From Euclidia mi (Eukaryota; Arthropoda; Insecta; Lepidoptera; Erebidae), in the NCBI GenBank assembly GCA_944739405.2, contig OX123183.2:95742729-95806728 (forward strand): DNA of 64,000 nt, written 5' to 3'. The notes under the pieces are model-generated. The model did not search any database and had not been told where the DNA came from. It saw nothing but the letters and a program-made list of their open reading frames with translations. Positions 8,487 to 20,079 of this stretch are shown piece by piece. Within the stretch, counting starts at the first letter, position 1; each line of letters begins with the position of its first letter. The translations under genes and the position numbers were made by a program.

Positions 8487-10116
8487 ATGTTCAAATTATT
8501 CACGATTTCTTTGACATTTTTAACTATGGTAGCAAATATAGATTCTGATAAGAATTATGTAAGTACGAATTATAGTTCATTTTGTACCTTCTACATATAT
8601 TTGTAATTGTTAATTTCCTGTCAATGAAGTCTATATTAAGATTTTAGTAAGAATGTAAGATCTTTTTATTCCATTTCGACTCTGTTTCAGGGCAGCTTTG
8701 ATGTTGTTCTGAAAAGGTTTGATTTCTGCAAAGGGCCAAAGACTAAGGATTGTGCATCAGGTATAACTAAGTTAGACAATGAAACCAGTGTATCTGTTGA
8801 TATTGTCGTCAATGAAAATGTCATTCCTCTCAAAGTAAGACTCCTTTCTTCGATAACGGAACGAATACCACATATGTAATAAGTCTAGATTCCAGACGGA
8901 TTTCTAATTCCATATACTGCACAATCAAGTGCATGCTTTGGTATGCGCAGCAATAGTATATTTGTGTATATAAAATACCAATGCGATCCATGTCCGCTAC
9001 ACAAGAAGTGACTTATAAACACAAATATATGTTTTTCTATGACTACATCTTGCCCAACGATATCCACACCATATATGACGCCGAGTGTCTTTCAAAACAA
9101 AATGTATAGGGCATGTGGTGTAAATGTCGTTATTTAAGATTTTGGATCAATGTAACGATTTAGCCTTCGCATAGACTTGATCGCCAACTTTACTTTGTTT
9201 TGTTTCCCCTCTCTTCTCGAACATAGTTATCTATCTTTATAAAGAAAACGTTGGTGTTTTAGGGTAAGGTAATAGCGTCTGCGACTGGCAGCCCAAACGA
9301 GATACGATTGCTACTGAACAAACCTTGTGACCATTTGTTCGTGAAGCCTATACTACAAGCTTTTCTTCATATTAACAGCAAATGTGAAATACTCAAGGTA
9401 ATTTTATGATACTATGCTTTACATACTATAACTTACCTGTGTGTTCCTGGGCATACATTTTTGTTACTATAATTAAAATTGTTTATGATTTATTTTGTTT
9501 TCGTGCAACATTTTTTGCACACAGTTTCATACTATTAAGCCAGTATACGTAAATACTTACGTGTAATATATTCACGTAACAGAAATGTTTGACTTGAGCG
9601 GGAATGGAATCTGCTACCTTCAGGGTGGCAGTCGTTTAAACCCCCCCTACGCCACCGCGTGGTAATCTTTTATACAAGTGTAAATTAAGAAGGGTGCATA
9701 GGGTTCCCACCAAGAACTTATGGTCCCAAGCCAACCTCACCTGCAAGTGGTGCACCAGCCGATCAACGGATGAGGCTCTGGCAAACAAAATATCCCGATA
9801 AGCGGCAATAGGCTCGCCACCTATTACGTGGGATCAAAACACTGGCGAAAAGTGGTCGTTTAATATGCCTCTGCCCTTCGGGGAAACAGGCGTGAGTCTA
9901 TGTATGTATGTAAATTAAGAATATAAATGTTTTATAATAATACTTTCTTTTTAGGGTAAGTATAATTTTCACATGGATTTCCAAGACATGGTGCGAAAAT
10001 ATTACGGTGGGAAGAACTTTTATGGTGCATGGAAGTTCAAGTCTCTGTTTTATAATAACAATTGCAATATTTTTTGTACTCAAACTGAAGTACATTTGGT
10101 GCCCGCTAAGAAATAA
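8487..10116 (+). CDS. G2: secreted six-cysteine family protein, complete four-exon gene
   Basis: Exons 8487-8558, 8691-8834, 9263-9397 and 9955-10116 join in phase 0 for 170 residues. Exon 1 (24 codons, MFKLFTISLTFLTM...) is a hydrophobic signal peptide, so the product should be secreted. Exon 2 has FDFCKGPKTKDC. Exon 3 has NKPCDHLFVKP and, 18 residues after the first Cys, KCEILK. Exon 4 has GKYNFHMDFQ, KYYGGKNFYGAW and CNIFC, ending PAKK. All donors are GT and all acceptors AG, and each internal exon begins with a Gly codon. AATAAA overlaps the stop (10112-10117). It is the shortest intact locus (1.6 kb) and, with G1, forms the subgroup with GAW and a 45-codon exon 3. Lipid or ligand binding is only a guess from distant DUF1091/MD-2-like resemblance. 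Confidence 0.88.
9588..9660 (-). mobile_element. SINE head fragment, second family
   Basis: Minus-strand tRNA-like head related to the copy at 3200-3475, with a mutated B box. It lies in intron 3 of G2. Confidence 0.6.
9692..9910 (+). mobile_element. SINE with a GGGTGCATAGGGTTCCC head and shared core
   Basis: The head differs from the other SINEs, but the core (GGCAATAGGCTCGCC, GGCGAAAAGTGG) and tail (TCTGCCCTTCGGGGAAACAG, GCGTGAGTCTATGTATGT) are the common ones. A second copy lies at 23753-23985. It sits in intron 3 of G2. Confidence 0.75.
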
Positions 10117-10214
10117 ATGAAATATTATTCGAATGTACTGACCTTTCATTTAACACGCATATTTGTATTTGTTAACATAATATATCATAATAACGCCATC
10201 GTCACATTTGATCG

Positions 10215-10395
10215 CTAAGAGCCTCGACCAACATCTAAAGAGGCTCGCACTGAGCAGCTGGATCAAGTCCTTGATGCAGAAGGCGGTCCTTCTCGATACG
10301 GCACGCATCGTGAGGCAGTTCCTTTCTCTGAGGCCCTAACCACCGCTGGCTTGGTCCCTGTACCCGACACCGGTGGGTCTCCGTGGTCCCTTTTA
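10215..10395 (+). pseudogene. Possible LINE C-terminal fragment
   Basis: The plus strand reads LALSSWIKSLMQKAVLLDTARIVRQFLSL-like sequence in one frame (two parts: SSWIKSLMQKAVLL and DTARIVRQFL). This resembles the C-terminal end of lepidopteran LINE polyproteins, and a stop follows shortly. The class assignment is from memory of similar hits and is uncertain. Confidence 0.4.
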
Positions 10396-10400
10396 TACAT

Positions 10401-11916
10401 TTAAAAGTTTTTTTTTATGTAGTTTATTAATATTTCTCCAAAGAGATCACCGAATCGCAGCCAGGAGATAGATGCTTTAAATTTACATCGGGCCCATGTA
10501 AGGCCCGGTAGAAGCGTCCATGCAGCGTGTCCATGCAGTGCAAGCGTCCTTGCCCCTCCATACTTCCCGTCGGTCCTCAGTACTAAGTACTGCCAGTTCT
10601 CTTTAGCCAGAGCGAGCGGGGTAGGTCTGGTATCAATTGTGACTACATCGCGATGCACATCCACACTCATCTGCAGAAAATAATCTCTGAGGTTTGAGGT
10701 TTTCTTTCTTTTTAGGTTGCACACCTCGCGGTTGTGGGACCACCGCGGGATGTACAGCCTCATTACCGATGAGCGTGGATGATGCATACAAGATGCAGTC
10801 AGTATTGAACGGACTTTTCTATCCAGAGCATCTAGTTCAGTCTGGGTCCACCTGAGTATGCTGAAGGAATGCATTAGGACTGGCATGGCCCACCCGTTGC
10901 AAGCCTGCACCTTGTTGCCACTTGATAAAAGACTGTTAATTACTTTTCTCAGGCGGCCAAAGAACCGAGTCTGCAACGTCTGTTTCATGTCAGTCTCAGA
11001 AATATTCAAAGACTGCGACATATCCAGTTATTTGTAGGTCTCAGTTGGGGAGAGGGATCTAACTTGTATGAAATCTGAGAGTTGTATCCCTGCAGATTCC
11101 ATAATCCTGCCTCTCTTCACATGCATGACCGCACATTTATCCACACCAAATTCCATCCTGATAGAATTACTAAAGGTTTCGGTTACCTTAAGTAATGCAG
11201 TCAGTTGGAATTTGTTGAGGGCAAATAATTTCAGGTCATCCATGAAGAGGAGGTGAGATGTAACATGACCTCCTCTCCTTAACTGATAGCCTAGCCCTGA
11301 AGCCTCTAATAAGGTACTAAGGGGGTTACTTACTTACCCTACCAGACTTATAAAGTAGGTGTGTAACGCCGGATGTAAAAAAATCAGGCAGAGACCCTGA
11401 TTCCAATGATGATTGAAATTGATATGCTGAGCAAGCATGCGAACTTCGGAGTCATTTAAGCCAAAAATTGTGCAGTCCGTCCAGTCCCGCTGACTTCCAA
11501 CTTTGTAACGGACGGACTGCACTGGCTATGTCGTCAGTTGTTATATTTATTGGCTCCATAGATGGAATTCGTTCACATGCTCGCTCAACATCTCCAATCC
11601 AATCACCCTCTTCATGGATGACGGGCATCGACCAGATGCTGCGCCAAAATGTAACAGTGGCATCATCATTTGGTCGACACCCATCACCATTACTGGCTGA
11701 GGAATCAGGGTGCTCCCATCCCCGGTACACACACTTTTCGTCTCTCTGGAATGTGCAATTCAGGCAATATCGATCCACTCTTTTTTTATATCGCCGAATG
11801 CGGTTTGCACATGCATAAAGCTTTTGTTTTAGAAAGTCGATGCGCTCTGTAACTCGAGACAAATAATCTTGGGAACTGATACCAGTTCCCGCGAAGGCCC
11901 GGGTCACAAAGCGCAT
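10401..11916 (-). pseudogene. LINE reverse transcriptase remnant with the central RT motifs deleted
   Basis: On the minus strand, 11916-11334 encodes the region before and at RT motif 0 (WKSAGLDGLHNFWLK). 11256-11028 then encodes the YADD-equivalent block (MDDLKLFA) and the following palm (MEFGVDKCAVMHVKRG, SLSPTETYK). 10401-11021 encodes the thumb (MPVLMHSFSILRWTQTELD, HHPRSSVMRLY). Stops and frameshifts separate the blocks. RT motifs 1-4 are missing between 11334 and 11256. The clade is not certain. Confidence 0.7.
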
Positions 11917-12155
11917 TATTATTATTATAATTGATTTCCAAATGTTCGGGGAGATAAATCAATTGTAATGAACTTTTTGAAAATACTTCACGAGAGCTAG
12001 ACTAGGACTTACAATAATAATCAAGTAATATTGTTGAGGTTCATAATATAGATCTGAACTTTTAACAACAACAAAATTGGTAATTGATTTTATGAACGAG
12101 AGTAACACTATTTATGAAAACATTACAGAGGAATATTGCGTTATAATTGGGAATT

Positions 12156-12205
12156 GACCGTTCGTAATTACTGACATCGTTTATGTCAGTAATTACGAAC
12201 GGTCT
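12156..12205. repeat. Perfect palindrome (22-bp arms, 6-nt loop)
   Basis: The left arm begins GACCGTTCGTAATTAC and the right arm is its exact reverse complement. No clear target-site duplication flanks it. Confidence 0.9.
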
Positions 12206-12662
12206 TCTATTTAGTTTTTATAAACGACAATAATTATTTAAACATTTAAAATAGATTATGAAAGTCTCGTTTTAGTACACTGTTGATTTTATGCGTTAAA
12301 AATCACAAAAAGTAGTTAGGTAATATTTAAAATTAATGTTTAAGGATCATACTTGTATATCGTTATGTGGAAAAAGATTTGCACTCTGCTAAGTGTAATT
12401 GCATCTATAATGTTGACTGAATACGTGAGTACCTATCGATAAGAGATCAATTTATACTAAAAAGTGTCCTCTTAGTGTTCGAAATAATGGTCATAGTTTT
12501 AAGGATAACGCTGCAGCTCGTCAACATAATTAAACAAAAATTATTTAGTATGGGGTTGTAAGGTGTGGTGCTCCTCTAACTAGAGGGAGGGTCCTCTGAC
12601 CAGTCTAGGTCTGGTGTCTGGTGGACTGCAGTCCGACGGACGTATTTGAGAAGTTGTCCATA

Positions 12663-12910
12663 GTAATACTGTCAGACTGCCTCCGTGGTCCAGTGGATAG
12701 CGTATGCGACTGCTGATCGGTGGTCCCGAGTTCAATTCTCGGGTCGGGCAAAAGTGTAACTGAGGTTTTCTGAATACTCAGTAGCAGCCCGGAGTCTGGC
12801 AATGTTCCCGGTAACGGCAATAGGCTCGCCCCCTATTACGTGGGACCTAAAAATTCATGGTGAAATATGCTATGCTGCCTATCCCTCCGAGGATACAGGC
12901 GTGAGACTAT
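12663..12910 (+). mobile_element. tRNA-headed SINE, TGCCTCCGTGGTCCAGTGG head
   Basis: The head has an A box (TGGTCCAGTGG) and a degenerate B box (GAGTTCAATTCTC). The shared core (GGCAATAGGCTCGCCCCCTA) and a diverged tail (GCCTATCCCTCCGAGGATAC) follow. It lies in intron 1 of pseudogene G3. Confidence 0.8.
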
Positions 12911-13504
12911 GAAATATAAAAAAATATAGTAATATAGTCATCTCGTGCATGAAGTTCCCTTAGTGTTCAGGCCAGTGTCGTGTTGTTGGTCGGTCATACT
13001 CGTGCAAGGGAAGTGAGACAATACTCGGCAACCTCTGCTGCGTTTCTATTCTAGAACCCGTTACACTCTGCTTGCGCGACTCAGGACTTTAGTTCAGTCG
13101 TGTCATTTAGATGTCGCCGTGATGATTTGTCTTTGCCGCCGTACGATAGATGGTCTATACGATGGATGGATGTGATGGTATGTAGCTACCTCTACATTGA
13201 AAAAGAGTGCATGTAAAGTAGGAACTGTAATAGCAAAATATTTTTGCTTGACTGCACGATTGGCGCAGTTGTTTAAGTGGCCACCTCGCTGCTTGACACT
13301 GCGCCGAGTATAGGAATTTAAACATTAGTGGTCATTTAAACTGATTTCATATTGTCTGTCGGGATATCTACCACATACCTATCTTTGTTTGGAGTAACCT
13401 ATATTTTGTTACTGTTGCAAGCGCCATTTTCGCGGATGTGTGACTTCCGTGAACATGCCATCTGCTTACAACAGCTGATGCCGAAAGATTTTAGCGAAGG
13501 CTCT

Positions 13505-13680
13505 TTTTTATGTGACTAGAAGCAAACGAGCTGACATATCATCTGATGGTTGACACCAGAGAACTCATAAGTGCCTTGGTGACCTGAATGGGAAAAGGAA
13601 TAAGAGGAGGAGTGGGATGACGGAGAAGGAAATGGAGACGGGGCCTCCAGCACTCCCACCGAACAAAATTAACGAAATAA
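13505..13680 (+). repeat. Dispersed repeat related to 57460-57700
   Basis: Shares the order 'CTGATGGT..., AGTGCCTTGG/AAGTGCGTTGCC, GGAATAAGAGGAGGAGTGGGAT, GGGGCCTCCAGCACTCCCACC' with the repeat inserted in the BEL LTR. No coding capacity. Confidence 0.5.
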
Positions 13681-14005
13681 AGAGTTTATTTACTGTTTTC
13701 AGTAATCTCTACGAGTAGGTACCTGTCTATAGATATATTGGCAGTTTGGATTATCCAAATAGATCACTCAATACAATAATAATGTTCTTCTTCTTAAGAG
13801 TAACATGCCAAAAAACTGAAATTAAATCGGTAATGACCCAAGAAGAAAGCCCACAAGAAATGGTGTCCGAAAACATGATATGTTAACCTAAAATTCTATA
13901 TTTAATTTCTCGCAATCATCCCATTCGAAATATTAATATAAACATAATACATAAAGGATTAAGTTTAGTAATTTATATAACAACAATTTATGAGTATGAA
14001 TAAAA

Positions 14006-14210
14006 TCTTAATATATAAAATCCTTGCGTTACTGACTGACTGACAGACACGCACGCTACAGCCGAAACTATTGGGCGCAGAGAAGCTGAAATTTGGCATG
14101 TATCTTCCTTGGGGACTGTAGGGGTGCACTAAGAAGGGATTTCCCGAAGTGCCCACGGGATCGGCAAAACGGAGAAAAAAAATGCAGGCGTAGCTGCTGG
14201 CGTCCTCTAG
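14006..14210 (+). mobile_element. Helitron-like non-autonomous element
   Basis: Starts TCTTAATATATAAAATCC after an A and ends GGCGTCCTCTAG before a T, matching the A|TC...CTAG|T boundary of Helitrons. A nearly identical unit is at 53334-53529 and an inverted partial copy at 24005-24145. A short GCAG/CTGC stem lies just inside the 3' end. No coding sequence. Confidence 0.55.
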
Positions 14211-14740
14211 TATAATATAACAATTTGCGTAGGTATATCTTTCTAGGAAATACTACATTTTGTAAGAACAAGATCATAACAGATTGATAAAGAACAGTAA
14301 TCCAATGCCAATACTTATGTATTTTGATTCAAGTCCTTATTGAATATCAGAGTAAAATACAAAATAATACAGCGTTTCTCCCGATTTAGTTTGACTGTAA
14401 TGATATTTGTGTCGTTGCATATTTATTTGCAAAGCCTGTCCTCTGTACCCGAGACGTATTATTCTGAGTGCGGAAGACGTATTTATAAAATATGTTTGAC
14501 CAGCTTTGTCCTCGGCAGCCTTTCCTTTATTTTCACACAATATTTATAAACAAAAGATTTATCGAAATCCGTTCAGCATTTATTACGCGAAAAAGTAACA
14601 AACATCCATAAATGCATACATCAGTTCATCCACATAAACTTTCACTTGTATAATGATTTGCACCTACGGAATAATACGGAATCAGAGATTCAAAGGCATA
14701 TCAAAATTATTGGCTAATTATAATGACATGATATACATAA

Positions 14741-16020
14741 TAGGTCGGGGCAAAAGTATCTCGTATTTTGAATGTATTATTAGTAATCAAACCTCTTTGG
14801 CTGTACTGAATGTAACTGACTGGTTTTTAATACCATTAAATGTGACATTCTGAAGATGCATAAATTATAAAAAACTAGTTCCCGCCCAAAGAGATTGGTT
14901 CCCGCCCAAGGAGCAAATTCCCGCCATTTTTCAATTGTTTTTCAAGCAAGCAAAATGAACGTATGTGACGAAGAAATTCGGTACATTTTAAAGTTTTATT
15001 ACAAAAAAGGTAAAAATGCGACGAACGCCGTGAATAAAATTTGTGCGGTTTACGGACCTAATGCGGTATCAATAAGAGTAGCACAAATGTGGTTCAACCG
15101 TTTCAAGTCTGGATATTTTACCGTGAAAGATGAGGTTCGCTATCACAGATAAAATCAGTGCCATCTTTAAGAAAGTAGAGCAAGATCAACATATTAGTAG
15201 CTACGACATTGCTGAAGAACTGGATGTTGATAATAAAACAGTTTGACGTCATTTATGAAAGTCTAGGTACAAGAAAAAACTTGACATTTGGGTACCACAC
15301 GATCTCACCGAGAGAAACCTAATGCAACGTGTTTTCATTTGCGATTCTTTGTTGAAACGTAACAATTCCGAACCACTTCTTAAACAGTTGATGAGAAACA
15401 GGTTGAACAGGTGATGAGAAAAAAAGAACTTACGATAAGAATGTGCGAAAAAGATCATGGTCGAAGCATGGACAAGCCCCACAGACCGTGGCAAAGCCCG
15501 GCCTGACTCGGAACAAAGTGGTGCTATGTGTATGGTGGGATTGGAAAGGAAGGCTTTTGCCACCGGGTAAAACTATCGATTTTGACCTTTACTGTCAGCA
15601 ACTGATGAGGTTAAAAAAAGCTATTGAGAAAAACCGGCCGGAGCTGGTGAATAGGAAGGGCGTGGTGTTCCACCATGACAACGCCAGACCGCACTCATCT
15701 ATAGCCACGCAGCAAAAATTGAGAGAGCTTGGCTGGGATGTGTTGATGCATCCTCCTTATAGCCCTGACCTTGCTCCATCAGATTTCCACCTGTCACGGT
15801 CATTGCAGAACTCTTTAGGAAGCATAAAGCTAAGCTCAAAAGAATACTGTGAACACTACCTGTCAGATATTTTAATCAAAAATCTTAAAATTTCTACAGG
15901 AATGGGATCACGGCACTACCCACAAGATGGCAACAAGTCAAATAAATACCTAAAAAATTATACCTAAAAAAATATTTTCCTTTGTATGAACAATACGAAA
16001 ATACTTTTGCCCCGACCTTA
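14741..16020 (+). mobile_element. mariner transposon, complete ends, inactive transposase
   Basis: Terminal inverted repeats (GGTCGGGGCAAAAGTATCTC at the left; the reverse complement form CTTTTGCCCCGACC at the right) flank about 1.28 kb, with TA at both outer edges. The transposase begins at 14955 (MNVCDEEIRYILK) with the HTH motif QMWFNRFKSG. It is interrupted by a stop after EVRYHR, by further stops and a scrambled segment where the first catalytic Asp (GDEKW) should be, and by a small deletion after WWDWKG. The later motifs HHDNARPH and YSPDLAPSDFHL with the other two Asp residues remain. It is dead and could only be mobilised in trans. It sits in intron 1 of pseudogene G3. Confidence 0.85.
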
Positions 16021-16477
16021 TATAATGATTTAGCATTTACATATTATATAATTGTGTTTGTAAACGGAAGATCATTATTGTTTGTAAGTATAAACAATTT
16101 ACGTGCAATAGACCGTCAAAATACTGAAAATAATGAGTACATTCCTATGTTACAGTAAAATAACAAATCTCATCATGCTTTTGAAAATATTGTTAAAAAT
16201 TAAAACGAGACACAGACAAGCTTTTACATCCATGCTATATAATGCATATTTACATTAATCTACAGAATCTACCGACATTTCTTACTGCTTACATTATTGC
16301 TTTTGAATCTATATTGATTTCAGAAAATATTTATTAATAAATTGAAGTTACGTTTTCGTCATAGATATTTATTCGTAACAATTATATTCCATAAAGCAGA
16401 TCACCTACCTAGTTATATTTAGGGCGATATTAATAATATTTACTATATACATCATTACAAAGTGAAGCTACGAATAG

Positions 16478-16735
16478 CGGCGATGGCCCACTGGTGTACG
16501 CAACGGACTGCTGAGACGATGGTCTCGGGTTCGATCCCCAGGTATCCCGAGCACACACCTTTAACTTTTCGAAGTAATGTGTACATAAAAGTATTGCTCG
16601 CTTAGTATTGTGCATTGTAGATGGCAATAGGCTCGCGCCCTGCTACATTGGGACCGAAACATAACTGGCGAAGCGTGGGTGTGTCTTTTTCACTTCACTC
16701 CTTTCTTTTCGGGGATAAAAAACAAAGAAGTGAAG
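16478..16735 (+). mobile_element. tRNA-headed SINE, GCGGCGATGGCCC head
   Basis: Same family as 7286-7553: a B box (GGTTCGATCCC) and a shared core (GCAATAGGCTCGCGCCCTGC), with a degenerate tail (CTTTTCGGGGATAAAAA). Confidence 0.8.
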
Positions 16736-16744
16736 TTGTTAGTT

Positions 16745-18760
16745 ACAAAATTGAATAGCTCTTAATTTAAACAAGAACGCAAGACAAATATGCCACCATT
16801 CTACCAAGGGTATAATGATACTGAAAAAATAGGATTTGCAAAATGATATATATTTTGGAGATTGGAAAACGGAACGTCAAATCTTAATAGATTTGAGGAT
16901 TTGCGCGTATTCGGATACGATGGTTGGCAACCTTGCTCCTTGTTGGCAACGGCTTGGCAACGGCAACAATGAGGTTGGCAGTTGACAGCTGTCAATGTCG
17001 TTTGAAGTTTTTATAAGCCATTAATAAGCGAACGTAGAAACCATTGCTATTAGTACCGGTCAACAGTTATGTATTTTATTAATTTATTTGATCTCTTTTT
17101 TCACCTTGACATTGGCAAAATCATCGATCCAACCGATGGAGCCAGACAAAAAAAAATGGACAACTCAGTTCTCTTTAGTTGTAAGTAGGTGGACTGTTAG
17201 TCACGACAGAGACATCGATAGTGGCGAAACGAGATAGCGATATAATGGCTGATGTATTGAATGACCACTGGAAAAATACACTTACGATTAAAAAGTTTTT
17301 ATTTTATTTTATTACAAATACTATGTTAAACGCTTTGAAATAATTATGAATAATATTTTTGGTACTTAATTAATAGAGCAAAGTATCCATTGAAAATGCG
17401 TATCCAGATACGGAAAATCTGAGAATACGGATACGAAATTCAAAGTTTCGTGAATTCATTAAATTCTTCCTTTTCTTTCTCATGTGAGTGTGGGGCCAAC
17501 TCTGGTCTCAGAGTTTTTAGACCGCCCGAAGACCTCCGACATGGCCTAACCATTAGTAGTAGTTTAGTCCTGAGACAAGAACCGGGACCGACAGACTTAC
17601 GTGCCCTCCGAAGCACGGTACCGCTCTGATGTAAATGCCACACGCGGTCACCCATCCAATTTGCGACCTGTGCTAGCGTTGCTTAAGGCACTACCTCGAA
17701 AATGTATGCCCTTTTTGCTTACCGATTTTGAACCAGTGAGACACACTAGCAAAGTGAAAATTTTGTATATTATTTATCAGGTTTTTATCTAGTAAATTCA
17801 TAGACAGGTACATGATTGGAAGATTTTCGCTTGATAGAATTTAAATTTGAAAAACATGCTTTCTGTAAATATTTTTATGGATATTAAAAAAAATACTTAA
17901 CTTTTCGCCTTGAACGTGCTACTCGCTGAAAGAAGAGCTGCTTTAATAGGAAATGCATAGACGAATTGTCTTTAAAACGTTTATTACTTGAGTTATGAAC
18001 GAGTTAAGATTTCAGGCAGTTTCGGGGTGGCACGCAATGTCAAAAATCGTGCGACATTCAACTTTATAGCTAACACTTAACGATGAACTCTGAACGATTT
18101 TTTTACCTTCGAGGTAGCCTCTTAACTTTGCCGATCTATTACGATCGACAAACCAAGTCTTGCTATGAGCGGTAGTTGAAACGAAATCATTTTGCGTTAT
18201 ACTTATGCTCCGCTTGTTTTTGTTTGTATAGTTATAGCTATGTTCTTAAAATCTATTCACATTAATAGATCCATTCAAAATATTTCTTTACCCAATGTCC
18301 ACGGGATCGGAAATGAATACGGATATGGAGCAATCACTCGATAGATCAAATAGTGGGCCAGCCGGTCGTGATCCGTATCTCATTCCGGCCGTAAGAAATC
18401 TAGTAGTAGTAGTACTTCATAAAATTATTTTACCCATTAGTACGTTGGGTCCGAGCACTTGAATGTATTTTGTTATTTGTATTTTGTATTACAATTGGTT
18501 AAAATACTGTATTTTGTATTTCAAATATTCGACTTAAAAGTATTTTGTATTGAGTATTTTAAATACATGCTAGAAAAAATTGTAATTTGTATTTCAATTA
18601 AAGCAAAGCATGTATTTTGCCCAGCCCTGATGACATTTTGCTAATGTGGCATTTTGCATGTGTGTCATTTTTGGTGGCATTGTGCGCCTTACCCAAAGAC
18701 TGAATAGGCAAAATAAGATTTACAACACTACATATATATTATAAAAATATTAATAAACTT
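16745..18760. other. Intron 1 of pseudogene G3, right part: no gene seen
   Basis: AT-rich sequence. A stretch near 17500-17640 (AACCGGGACCGACAGACTTA, then GTGCCCTCCGAAGCACGG) recurs in diverged form at 55715-55755, so a dispersed repeat is present. No exon or protein domain was recognised. Confidence 0.5.
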
Positions 18761-20079
18761 TTTTCAGGGCGAATTTGACTTAAGGATTGCCCCATACGAA
18801 GATTGCAAGGGATCGAAACGTCGTAACTGCTCAAAGAGTACTTCAAACGTATAAGACAATTTGATTTCTACGTTTTAGAAGATATGCCGATTATCAAAGA
18901 AAGATTTATATCGATTATTATCAATCTACGGATCATCACACACATCACATCAGCCTGTTGCAGTCTACTGCTGGATGCTGGCATCCCCCAGGGTATGCCA
19001 CAAAACCTAATTTCCCATTTTCGCCATCCAGCTATTACCAGCCAACCTCCTCAAGTCGTCGGCCCATCCACATCGTATAATACACGGATAGTGATAGTAA
19101 TAGCACGTATCAAGACTAAAACAGCTGAGAGCTTACGCTCAATGGTTTTGATTGCTAGGTCTTGAAACGTTGTCAAGATCTTTTATGTTTTTTAAGAAAA
19201 GCTTAATGTATATTTCATTAATTCTACAATCAGGTGGCAGGCTAACTAGATATCAAAACTTTGCATCAAATTACAATAACATATTTTTCTATCTTCAGGG
19301 CAAAATAGTTTGAATGTTAAACAACAAACAATTACTAAAACTTCAGTTAAAGAACTTATGGGATCATATATTTTTCAAAGCCACTGTAGACTTTTTAAGA
19401 TAATTTGAAAATATTAATTTACTAAAATTAATAAACAAAATATATATGTCAATGTAATAAATAGGTAATATGTAGTTGAAATCTTCACAAAATAAGTAGG
19501 TATTTTCCTGGGCGCTATAGCATATCTATTCTGTGGCTATAGGAACAATAATAGTAATTATACTTTGTACGATGGCACGTTTGAATCTCGCTTGACCGGT
19601 TTTATTAGGCTCGTTTAAGATAAATATGATGAACGCTGTACAAGACGAAAATAAAATAATTTATTCTTAATGCGTCGATTGCCTCATCATGTCTTGTCTT
19701 TTTCAGGGCCGCAACGTGATCAATGCAAACGTAGAAGATACTTATAGCATATAAGTTTTATGGGGGCAAGTTCATATATGGCAACCGGTCATTTTCTACT
19801 TTATTGTACAATGATTACTGCAATTTGTATTGTAGCCATATTGAGCTGACAATGTCACCCAAAAAAGCTTCAAACCAGCCAATCTTATTTAATAACAAAT
19901 ACTAAAATAAATTGATAAAATTTCTATCTTCGTATTTCTTTATTTTTCCTTTTACCTTCCAAGTACCACATATGATTTTATCATTATAAAACCACACAAT
20001 TCAAAAGTAAAAATTTTTGATTATGCAATTCAGAGACCTTAGAATATACGCGTATTTATTTTTATTTATTTTATTTACA

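Larger units (their letters stand above)
12365..19905 (+). pseudogene. G3: decayed member of the six-cysteine family
   Basis: Exon 1 (12365-12424, 20 codons, MWKKICTLLS...) is intact with a GTGAGT donor and is assigned here because it is the only orphan first exon before exon 2. Exon 2 (18768-18898) keeps the AG acceptor, CKGSKRRNC and a recognisable 3' end, but it is 131 nt instead of 144, has an in-frame TAA, and its donor is GAAAGA. Exon 3 (from 19299) has a TGA at codon 5 and a Cys-to-Trp change at the first cysteine, and it loses homology before the second cysteine. Exon 4 (19707-19905) has a frameshift after about 15 codons; the shifted frame still reads YKFYGGKFIYGN and CNLYC and ends with TAA next to AATAAA. 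Intron 1 is 6.3 kb and holds a mariner and SINEs. Closest in pattern to G4. Confidence 0.8.

Noticed and set aside
12666..12750. tRNA-like sequence with A and B boxes
   Set aside because: It continues into a SINE core and tail, and similar heads recur at many SINE copies; the acceptor stem does not pair properly. It is treated as a SINE head, not a tRNA gene.
18884..19165. 93-codon frame between G3 exons 2 and 3
   Set aside because: It begins inside the degraded exon 2 and runs into intron sequence; it does not match family exon 3.
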